From: Phalacrocorax aristotelis
Lineage: Eukaryota; Chordata; Aves; Suliformes; Phalacrocoracidae
Direction of reading: 5' to 3'
Length of the DNA: 64,000 nucleotides
Assembly (NCBI RefSeq): GCF_949628215.1
Contig: NC_134276.1
Span: forward strand, 135,470,125-135,534,124
Program-made: the position numbers and the translations under genes
Notes under the pieces: model-generated
Told to the model about the DNA's origin: nothing
Databases searched by the model: none
What the model saw: the letters and a program-made list of their open reading frames with translations, nothing else
Shown: positions 33,323 through 44,800 of the stretch, piece after piece
How the letters are laid out: each line of letters starts with the position of its first letter
How positions within the stretch are numbered: position 1 is the stretch's first letter

Positions 33323-35207
33323 TCACAGAGGTGGCAAGGTTTGTAATGAAGGGTATTGCATTTGACTAAGCCAAAGACAGCTATAATAACCCAACTCATA
33401 TTGGAGCACTGGAACCCTACTGCATGACTGAACTTGCAGAAAACTCTTGAGTAGCAAGCCAAAGTATACCTGTACTGGGAGGAACAGATTGAAGAGGAGG
33501 CTCCTTTTGAGTAGCTATGTGAACCTATGCATATGTAAATATGTGGCTCAGAGGAGAAAATCCCCTGCAGAGAAACATGGCTTCACACAATGTGGCTGCA
33601 AGTTCAGCATAGGTAGTCCCTAGCCTTGCGCTTTTGGTGGACAGGGACAAGCGGCACATTATTGTCCTGGATGCAGCAAGAAAGGTGATGTCGGTAAGCC
33701 TTTGCTGGCTTTTAGGCTTTAGGTTCTGGGATCTTATCTCAGTGGAAATACCTGGTACTAAATAACTTTACAGTTCTTTTCTAAAAGCATGTGAAAGTTG
33801 GTGAAAGACATAAAAAAGAAAGGAAGTTGTTTTGGGGGTGACAGGTTATGTTTTTGCAGCTTTCATGTAAAATGTCCTTCATTTCTTTCTCTCCCACCCC
33901 TTGGGTCTTTCCTTAGGGAACCTCCTGGATGACTGCCTTTTACAGGGCAATGAAGGACCTATGCATGATTGCTTTTGGCTGCAAGGAGAACTAACATTTA
34001 GTAAGTTGTTTGCAACGACAGCAGTAAGTGCAGTGTAGACCTGATGGACAGGTCTGCCTGCAGGTCTGCATTTCTTCTGTTGCCTGTCACGCATCTTGAG
34101 CCACTACTCACGGCTGTACCTCGTCTTGCAGAGATTGCATCCTTCAGGCCAGTGCCGAGGTCCTGGGAAGATGGCAGAGATTCTTCCTCGGTAACTGTCT
34201 CCTGCTTTGAGTTGCAGGTTTCTACTGGGTGGTTCTGCTTAGAACAGGAGGTTTCAGTTGATGCCTTTTCCAGGCCCCTTCCAAGCCAACTTTTATGTGC
34301 TTCTACAGCTTCCAAATGTCTTTTGCATCTTTCTGGGATTACAGAGAGCCTGTGGGTCATGGCTGCCCCTTAGCAGAAAGGATTAGTTTCACTTGAGCCA
34401 TCTCTGGGCAAGCCTGACACCCTACTGGACAGTGCTCTGAGGGTGTACAAAGGGCTGCTCTGCTCCTGCCACCTCCTGTGCTCTTGCGTGGTCTGCCTCA
34501 CAGCAGGCACATTGCTGTTGAGTAAAGTGTTTTTGGGAATCAAAATCTGCTTTGTGAAGCCCATTTTCATGACAAATATGCTAGTCTCTTCCGACTGTAA
34601 CTAGGACTTTGTCTAACACCCTGACTGAAGAAACAGCAGCTCAGTGATATGATTCAATCGGCAGATCTCTGCCCAGATTATTATGGATGGATACGTGGTT
34701 GGTTTCAGTGTCCTTCCACCAACGTCATCTGGTCAGGGTGAAGGTCAGGTCAGGTCACTGCAGACTGTGAGGGACAGTAGCCACAGTGTGTGGCTCTCTG
34801 CTCTACCTTTTCACTAAATGCAGAAAGCACGACAGGACGTGTCTTGTAGTTTGCCACCCATCATAAGCTCCTTGTGGCTCTCTTCGTTCTTTCACTCCCT
34901 CCAAATCTTCTGATTTTCCTCCCTCCAAGGGATCCACCATTCCTCCCTAAGCCCTTTCCAAAGAGTTTCTGCGTTACAGCTGTCAAGCCTCTCCCACCAT
35001 CAGGCTTTGGGTAGAAACCTTCCATCACACAGGCCAGGGCCCCGATCCTGTCTGTGCCACAGATGTCACTGATGTCAGGATGCCATTGTCATTGATTGAC
35101 CTGCCCAAGGCATGAATTATTTTAGCTTATGAAATACGTTACAGCACCCAGTTCTAGATACAACAAGGAGTGGAGACTGGGACAAATAGCATTGCCAATC
35201 AGAAGGT
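33323..35207. other. Intergenic stretch downstream of gene 2
   Basis: I see no supported gene. A polar open frame at 33998-34360 (minus, 120 codons, ending near a gt) is mentioned only because of its proximity to the hydrophobic frame at 33038. Confidence 0.5.
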
Positions 35208-35213
35208 TTTATT
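35208..35213 (-). promoter_or_regulatory. Probable polyadenylation signal AATAAA of gene 2
   Basis: On the minus strand this is the first AATAAA after the gene 2 stop, about 620 bases downstream. Confidence 0.5.
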
Positions 35214-35835
35214 ACAAAGAGCAGTAAAATAGGAGATGTTAATCTGAAGAAAATCTTTCTTTCTAAACAGAGGCAAAAACTGTGTAAAAGTTGTCTCCCT
35301 GCGACTACAATTCTGACATCTGTGAATGGTTCAGTTCAATCACTGAAAAAGGTGAGGCTCAAAGCCATTTCTTCAGAATCTTCCTTCAGGAAAAATGGAA
35401 AGACCAAAACCAATACAATCTACAGAAGCAGCAGCAGCAGCAGATTATCCTCCTAATCTTGGATTTCTTAAGAGGAATGTATGGCCAAGAACAGTTGTTT
35501 CAGGAGTTTACCTTTAAACAAAGCTCCCACTGGAATATATGTCATGCGTTTCCAAAAAGATGGATGGTCAGGGTTAACAATGGCACAGTATTTCCTTTGT
35601 TAGGAAAAGCACTTCATCTGGAGTTTCTGATCCACACTGACCCCAAGCTCTTTTGAAGCGTAGGCCACAATGGGTCCATCTGATCTACTGGAATTTGAGA
35701 TTTGCTTATTCTTCATTCTTCTATGTGCTTTTCATTGCCCTCCCAGAAACAACCAAGTCTCTTATCCTCCTCTTACTCTACAAATGCTTGCCTGATACCG
35801 CCTGAACCATTACCTCTTCTGGCACGTATCTGATT
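35208..35835 (-). other. Gene 2 3' untranslated region (extent approximate)
   Basis: This runs from the stop at 35836 to the candidate poly-A signal. A donor-like agag|gtaatg shortly after the stop means an intron in the UTR cannot be excluded. It includes a short CTG run (CAG on the plus strand, near 35427-35441). Confidence 0.5.
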
Positions 35836-35888
35836 TCACTCTGAAGGCGGGGAGCAGGGTGCTTTGTATTCTGCCAGGGCATATTCAT
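35836..35888 (-). CDS. Gene 2 exon 35 (terminal coding exon)
   Basis: After acceptor ctttccag, this exon reads [17 protein letters not shown] and then TGA. The Cys (human Cys1467) is kept. Gene 1 and human A2M instead splice to a further exon ending in GNA. Confidence 0.88.
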
Positions 35889-38800
35889 CTGGAAAGGAGA
35901 AAGGAAGATGACATTTGCATGAGAGTGAGAAATCATTCTGACCCCAGTCCGTGTACATCTGTGGTTAACACATTATGAACTGGAAAACCTTTGCTAGATT
36001 TCATGGTAGTCTTCCAGTTGTCAAGGCATCCAGTTGCAGGGGTGCACAGCCAGAGCCCACTGCAATTCTCTGACCGTGTTTGTCAGGACACATCATTGCT
36101 GTGACCTGCAGGATGTGGATCAGGCAGCAGAACATGCACTCCAGGGTCAATTCTCTGGATACTGCTGCTCATCTTCTAGGGTGCCGTTCCCAAAGGTTGT
36201 GCCAAGCTTGAGGGAAGTGGGGGGGAACCTGAGCCACAGATCGGATAACATAAATTCCAAAAGTGGGCAATGTCTGATGCAATTCTAGTTCCTTGAAACC
36301 AGATTCAGAATGGTGATCAGGCACTTAATATTCTAGTTAGGTGCTTAAACTCCTGTTGAGTGACAGTGGGACTGTCACTCCTACTTAAGTTTTAAATTCC
36401 ACTAAGGAACAGCTCTTTGACTGCAGCCTACTATGGCAAGATAAAACAAAAATACGAGATAAGCCAGACCAGGGAAGTCAGGAACACTGCTGCCTTTGAG
36501 CTATTGATTTTAACCATCATGTTCAAACTGTAGAAAGAAAGTGGAACCGCACTTCTTTCTGTATGGAGTTTGTAAGAAGCAACTCCTGATGTATAACTTC
36601 CCAATCTGCTCTATGTAGAAATGAAGCAAGAAATGAAAGACAGGGGGGCAGAAACTGTGCTTCCGCAAATCCTTTGCAGTCTAGTAATCCAAAGCAGCAG
36701 AACTGCTAGCTTACTCTCTGTTTGTCTCTCCCGAGAAATAAAGGCAGCAAATGCAGAGAGGTGAAGAGAAGCTTGCACAGACCGAGCAAGGGGAAATCCA
36801 CTTGTCCACACCTTGCAAATGCTGAGATCAATGCTTTGATTTTACAGGTTTTGCTCCAGCCTACCGAGGTCACCTACCTGTTTCATAGTAATCGTACATA
36901 TGTACTGGCACTGGTTTGATATCTGAGACAGGCAGGCTTTGCTCCACACTGAAGGAGAAGCTGATTTCCTTCCTGGAGACCTGGAAATGGCAAGACAAGA
37001 AAATGCATCAGAACTGTTTTTCTTTTTTTCCTCATATCTATCCCTGAGGCTAAGGTTGAACAGGTGCATTTCTGGGCCAGACTGCATGACAAAGCACCAT
37101 TGTACAATTCTCTCTCCAGATCGTAAACTTGACGTCAAACCAGATGATTGTTTAAAAGATGTTGCTAAATATGTTCTGTTGCTAAAATTGCGTGCTCTCT
37201 TCTTTCTCTCTCTTCATATTTCTTTTGCCAATTACCCCAACCATTCCCTGGTTACTGCGGCTTTCAGCACATCGGCATTCATCCTCTCACTGAAAGCTGC
37301 AGTTAGTTTCTTCCCTTGCCTTTTCCCAGCTAAAATGACCTGCAGCATCCCTATGAGTCTTCTCCCCGCTTTTCTCTCTTTCAACACATTGAACTCCAGA
37401 CCCTCATCCTTCCCCGTGGTTTTGTTCCTCACTCCACACTCCTGCAGCCAAATGTCCCAAACTCTCCTCCCTGCTCATCCTCCTCAGCTTCATGGTTTCT
37501 CCGGCAGGCCTGGGGCTGTGCCACTGCTCTCTTCTCCCTTTGTCCTTGTTTTTATCTTGCTGAGCTCTTTATAGGAATGGAGGCATGGACAGGGGCTCTG
37601 GAGAACTTTCTGCATCACGGGTGCTCTGCGGGTGAACTTTCCACATCTCAACATCTCAGCTTCTCTGTGGATTCACAATATTGACCCCCAATGCTCCTTA
37701 TTAGACCCTCGGAGGCCAATTAATGAAAATTAGTGTTGGAGAAGTAGATATTACTATTTAGTTTTGCTTCCTCTGCCCTTCCCTTTCTGGTATTTTAAGA
37801 TCCTTTGTGTTTAGATTTTCATCTTTCTCGTCTCTCATTCCCTTTATTAATGTCTTTGATGTGGGAGGGCTACTCTTTTCATACAGAAATCTCTCTAAAA
37901 GGGAGGGGAAGATACTGACTCCCTGTAAAACAGTCTCAGATCAACTCACAAGAAGCATCACTTAGAGGCTGAAGAATATCATGTAGACCAGGGACTTTGT
38001 TTACAATATGGAAATGCAACTTAGCTACGTTTGTGAAATGTTATTTAACCATACAGCATTCTTCACAAGAAGTACTAAAAAATACCTATCGCTTCACTGT
38101 AGGCTGTTTGATGTTGGACTGAGTGAAGTCCCTTCACATCTTTAAGACATGCATATTGCTAATCTGCTATGACTGAGATTATTCTTTTGTCTCCTTTAAA
38201 CTTCCAATTTAATAAAACCAAAAAGAAGCTTCCCAAACTTACCTTCTGAAGGTAGAAGAGGATGTGGTTGTTCTTGATGTCTACGTGATCCACAGCAGAA
38301 TTCTCGTGCTGAAGCTTTAAATAAGGCAAATGATAGCAGTGTTAACATAGGAGACTTGCCAAGGAGACTGACAAAGAACTCTGGCGTAGCAAAACGTGTT
38401 TAAAATGACCGCCACGCTCCTGTGTTGCCACCCTGACATCTCGTGGCCAAAGTAAGAAATGCAAGTTCAGTGTTTTCATAACATGAGGCGTGCAAGCCAA
38501 CCACAATGAAAAAGAGTTTTGCTAGTCAGCTTTGCTGTGTGTGACTTTTATCATTAACTCGAGTGCTCTCATTTCAGTGAGAGTTCACAACTACACAAGC
38601 ACTTCTGCACAGGTTTGAAAATGTTTTAGAAACGCGCATGAGAAAAACGATTTTGCGCTAAAAATACACAGAAATACAATATTCCAGATGTTAAAAAACA
38701 GCTATTTTTCCCCCATACATATAAAGAGGAGTACATATAAAGCACATTAGAAGGATATAAAGTAAATACAAAGTCAATATAAAGAGGAGTAAGATGCCAA

Positions 38801-41800
38801 ATAGTGCAGCACCTCAGTGGAAAAATCTTCCAAAGTTATGAATTTCATACAGTTCTAGTTAAAAATGAAATTCAGATCTGAATGCTGAGTGGTTATAAAT
38901 GCCCCTAGCTCCGAGTAGACTCTAGGACGAATCGCATCCTTCTTTTTATCTACAGAAGATTAAGGCTCATGGCTTGAAGATAACGCACCAGTTGCAGAAC
39001 TTAAATTGCACTAGGAACAGAAGTGAAGTGCTTATCAATGCTCTTCCCAGAATTGCCATCATTGTGACCAAATTTCTGGATAATAAAGGAAGAGCCATAT
39101 CCACTTTTTCTTTGTTTGCTAAATGTGCCTGTTGTGTGTGGGTGGGTGTGTCAGTGCATGGTCGCTGGTGACTATGAAGCTGGACTAGCTGGCTAGTAGG
39201 CTAAGTGGCTTGGGGACACCTGCTGAAGCAGGCATAAGCCTGGGCCAAATATTGAAGACACCAGAGGATCTGAGTTGGCTGCAGGAGGGATCAGGAGGTC
39301 CAAGACTGTTACTGGAGAGACAATAAAGTTTTGGAGACTCATTTGTATGCGTGTGTGTATGTGTCTGCGTGAGGCAAATGGGAGACCAGGGGATCCGAGC
39401 CCAGCTGCTGCAGAGACTGCGTGTCTAAGGTTGGTTACTGGAGGCACCCATCATGCATATGTGTGGGTGCTGGGGGGCTCACTTCCAGCTGGTGGAGTGG
39501 GGCTGCGGCTTCAAGGGTGTGTACGTCCAGGCGCCAGCAGCTAGGTAGAAAAAGGATCCAGGGGCAGTTACTGGGCAGACTGCGTGTCTGAAGTCAACTA
39601 CCAGAGGGATCCACATCGTGTATCTGCATGCATATAGGTGCATGTGTATCCATAGATATATACACACATTTACTTATCTTTTCCACAAACAAGCTTTCAG
39701 ACTGCTCAGCCATTTGTGCTATCTGTATCTGTGTAAGTGCTGCCTTTTCTGTCCCTGTTGATCTGTGTGGCCAGCTGTGTATATATGTGCATATATATAT
39801 GTATATATGCATATATGTATATATGTATAGTGTGTATGTGTGCCTATTGGGAATACACACTCAGCCTTACTGTTAGCTGGACCTGGAGATATGAAGCTGC
39901 AGCAGTCTCACCTCTGTTGGGCTACTGGATTTGGCAACTCCTAACAGATTTGTCTTCAACAGATGAACAGCTACGAGTCTGAGACACAGAGTAAGTGACC
40001 AAAGGCTGCACCCAGGGACTTTGCAGAACTCCCATCCCCATTCAATTTGCTCATCTGAGACTATTTTTACCAACTGCCTATGTTTTCAGGGTTTACCATT
40101 CTCTTTGCTCCCGTTCTTTACCTTTTTCAGGGAAGATCTTACAGGAACAAAACCTGAGAGCATCTTCACATCAATAATGGCCATGTTGGAGACTTTGCGG
40201 TTTCCTGTGTAACTAAAATGAGAAAAGTTCTCTTAGGCTGGTTGGCAAATGGAGAGGAGACCAGTGGATGACTCTTTCAGCTCCCAGTGACCCTGTTTCT
40301 CTTCCTGCAGCTGCACGGTAGCAGTTAACTGCCCGTACTTAAATCCTTCCTTGGATGCATTACCAAACTGTGAATGCAAGGGGGTAGGTCAATAAGAAGT
40401 TGTTACCTGGCAGAGAGGACAAGGTCAAACTTTGGTGGGAAGTTGCTTGTACAGGATACGTTGGCCGGCCGTACAGAGAGAGAAAATCCTGCATTTCTTT
40501 CCGGCAAATGGACATTGTATCTCATGGTGGTCTAAAAGAGATGGGAAGCGTGAGATGGTCAGGGATTTAGAGGCTTTTGTGGCTTTGGCATGAGGTATAG
40601 AGGGGAACGAGGTATTGAGGACCCCCTGCTTAGTTCTCAGAGGGGTGGAGCTGAGTTTCCAGCTTGCTTACCTGCAGATAGACACAGCCAGTGCCTTTCA
40701 CTTCCACACTGTAATTCCCTGGAATAGCAGGTAAGGAAGCCTGCTGCAGCAAGAAGCGGTTCTTGTCATTCACCTGGAAAGTCTTACTGGGGAACTCCAT
40801 GAAGTTGACTTTGACTGTGTTAAGATTTTTTTTAGAGAAGGTGAGGTATCCATACTGGGCTAAAGCTTGGAGAGCCACAACAGTGTCCTGAAAAGAACAG
40901 CATGATCCCTAATTAGATAAATACCCAGCTGTGGGATGGTGCATGAGCTTAGCACAGCTCCTATTTCCCTCACTCTCTGTCAGTGCTGATAAATGGAGGG
41001 GGACTTTGCAAAGAGCTAAGGAGACAAGCAAATTCTGGGGCAATGGATTTGAATTATCCTGCAAAACCTGGGATAATGCTGTGTCAACAGAGATTGCTGT
41101 CTACTGCTAACTTGAATCTCAGGTAAATTCCCATTTCCTAAAACTAAAATAAGCACGAAGCGGCCTATGAAGAGCATGGTGTGCCCTGACAAGGAGACTT
41201 ATGCGAGCACCATTTATCAAATATTATTCAAACAAATATGCAGTCAGGAAGATACGTCGTACTATGGAGATCCAGCTTGCAGGCTGGACTGCTCCCAGAA
41301 GCTTTCTTTATACCACACCTAGTTGTTACCTGGCTGGAGGAGAAACCGCCGTACGGGTTCTGTTGCTTGACAAGCCAGCGCACAATGCGAGAAATATAGG
41401 ATAAATCTTCTGGAGTGAGTTTGGCTTTGTTGAGCAAAGCCAGGAGCACATAGCTGGTCATTTCAATCTCAGCAGAAGGGGCACGGGAGTACAAGACAGG
41501 GAAATTTTCTGCTGGTGGCTTATTTTCTCTCTGCCAATGAACTAAACCACCTGAAAACAGAAAAGTGGGATGTAAAAAGCATGGAAAAATCTCTTGCCCT
41601 TAAACCACTACAGTATCACGTGGGAAATAGGCGTACAATTCCCTCTCTGCCTTAACCCAAAAGGTTTGCAGCCATCAGTGTCTTGAACTGTGTAAGTTTT
41701 AGTTCTAGGGTGAAAAAGATGACAGGAAGGGATGGAAAGGGAATTAATAAAAGGGGGCTGTATAAGTCAAAGAGGGCTTGAAGTGAAGGTGGTGCAGCAG

Positions 41801-44800
41801 AAGGATGCTAAGGCAGTCATGGACTGCGGCACATGACACAGCCAAGGGAGCTGGGTTTTTTCGGCACGTAGAAGAGGACACTAATGGGGAGAATAGGTAC
41901 AATCTTCCACTACCTTGGACTGAGACTTCCAGGTGTCTCTCCCCACCTACATTATTTCATAACTCCAAGAAAATCGGGCCACAGCGCAATCTTGTGTGAA
42001 GGTAAAAGAGACAGACAGAGAAGTTCATAAGATACATTCGGTAGCAAAGTAGGCATGAAATGGGAAGGGAGCTGCATGAATGAGAAAACTCCACATCAGA
42101 ATAGCTTACATCATACCACAGGCCATTCCATCAGCTGAAGTGGCCATACAGCGCTTACCATCTCTGGTAGCTGTCTTGTCCAGCTTCTCAAGGAAGAATT
42201 GGCGTCTTTTCTCTTTGCCAGCTAAGCCATAAGCATATGCAAAGAGTGCCTGGTTATACGTGTTGTGGACCCCATTGCCAAATGCAGTCTCCAAACAGTT
42301 CATACCACTCTGGACGACAGGATGCTAGTAATGCAAAACAGAGTTGGGTGGTCAGGTACTTGCATTTGTGTCTCTGCTTCTCTTTAAATACTGCCATTAC
42401 TGCTTAAGCTGCCATTACTGACCCTCCAAGCTAAAAATATACACGATCCATGGCACACTGTAGTGTGCATCCTGTCAAAAATGCCCTGCCAGTGGTGCTG
42501 CCTTCTTTCTGCATTTATTTAGAGACAGCATGGCCGGACTAGAAGAGCACTGGTTCTTTTCCTGACTTGCAAGATGATCTTATGCAGGTGAATCTTTTAT
42601 TTCTTGGTTGCTTTATCTGTGAAATGTGGATGATTTTTGCAGAACTACATAAAGTGTATTGAGACCTCATAATGAAGCAGGCTGTCTCAGATGGGTGTTA
42701 TTACTCATTTGCTAGTTATAGCTTTCAAGATAACTCTTCACCCCTTTTAGCCTTACAGACTATCTCTGTGAGCTCTACTTCATCTCAGACATCACCAGCA
42801 CACTACTATGTCCTGTCTCTGCAGCTTCACTTACAGATGTGGCACCAGATTTTGGAGCTTCTTATGAAGATATTGGGAACTAAATTTATATTGCTGAAGA
42901 ACTATTTGATTCTGCACAATGTTTTTATCCTGCCACTCTCAGGATGCCCTACCGCACAGTATCTGAGGAACGTGCAAAACTCAGCATGCCTAGAACATTT
43001 TTGCCAGATTGGGAACAACTTTCAGCTTCCCTGTTTTACAAAGCACTGAAAAATCGGGGAGGGGGGGACCAAACCAGGGTCTCAAGGGTATGCAGGAGGT
43101 GTATTACAGGGAACAGGACTTGGCTCTCATTCCTCCATGCCTAGCAAGTATTACCAACCAGCAGCTCATGGTTTTCTTGCATTATTAACAATTACGTAGG
43201 GAAATGGAAACACAGCTGCTTTGATCTGAGAGATCCATAGAGAGACAAGGACAGATACAGTTTATAGGACTGAAGATTTGGATAGCTGGAACTTTGGACT
43301 GGGAAATTCAGAGAAAATTCCAAACTGGACTCTGGATGGGCAAATTCAGTTTTGATTTTGCACCTACGTAGACTACCATTGTTTAATACAACTGGATTCC
43401 TCGGGGATTTTTCAAATTAATCCACAGGACTGGATACGTAACTGGTTTGTAACACTCATTAAATACTTATGGCAACTGCAGGGCTCTGGAAGCAGATTTC
43501 CTCAGCTGACCCTATGGTCCTACCATCAGTATTTACTACATTGTTAAAGAATACGGATGCGAGGACTATGACTTGTGCACTGTTTGACAAATGACTGATT
43601 GGACTAATAGGGCATAACAGCACCAAATACCTACTGCGGCAGTGTGTCCAGCCTCCAGCAACGCTGCCACAACATAGGCTGTGAGTGAGTATTCACCTTC
43701 TTCTCCACCCTGAAGAAAACACAAGCAAAGAACAGGTCAGTACAGTTGTCCGAAAGACACAAACCAGGAATTATTTCATAGTTCAGATACCAGTTAGATT
43801 TGAGGTCAGAATTAATTTCTGTCTCCCTGTGTGTACAAGAACAAGAAAGATCAAGTTCAATCAGGATAAAGCCAAAGTTACTTCATGCATTTTCTTGGTT
43901 TTTGCACATATGCAATAAAGGACATTATAGCCTGTGGCTGAACATATAATGCAGTGGTGGAAAATAAAAACTGAGTTTTCTGACTCAGAAAGTTGTACTT
44001 GTTTCTACCTCATCATCACTAACAGGCGTAAGAATTGTTCCCTGCTTGTATATGAGAGACACGAGAGAATAGTACTGGGAAGAGTAAGGGTGCGGTGATA
44101 AGCTGCTGTCTGGCAGAAATGACCCAAACCAATCCCAATGCCAGGACGGGAAGTTTGGGACTATACTTGTCTCAGTTACCTTCAAAGCATTGTTGAAATG
44201 TGACCCAGTATTTTCAAAGCAGCCATCTGACTTCTGCTTGCTTGCCAGCCAGATCAAACTTTGAGACTGGACATTGTCATCAATGTAGATGTAGCGACTG
44301 GCTTGTGCAAATGATTTGTACACAAAGGCAGTGAGCCTGCAGGTAAACAAGAAACAGGAAGCAGGTAAGGTGTGAACAAGACTAAGAAGATTTACCAGCA
44401 ACTGGATATGCATAGAAAATGACATACAATTAACTCCATAATGTCTGAGGTAATAGAAATAAGTGTCTCGTAAGTTTTAAATAAATAAGGTTGTTAAAAT
44501 CCTTGTATTAAAAACTGACCTGAGGTTTCTCCATTACTGTGCTAAAACCATTTTTTCAGAGCAGGGGTAAAGTATAGGCAGAGCTTGATGCTTGATGACA
44601 GTCAACTGTAATCTTAATAAAATTATGAAATAAACTAGGTGGGAAGGAACCACTGGAAGTCTCCAGTCCAACGACCTGTTTAAACCAGGGCCAACTTTAA
44701 ACTCTGTCAGGTTGCTCAGCCTCTTGTCTGATCACATTGTGAAAATCTCCAGGGATAGAGACATCCACATCCTCTCTGGGCATTTGTCTCAGTGCTGCAG

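Noticed and set aside
36939-37574. 211-codon plus-strand open frame with hydrophobic stretches
   Set aside because: It overlaps gene 2 exon 34 in antisense and continues into a C/T-rich intron; hydrophobicity comes from the pyrimidine-rich composition.
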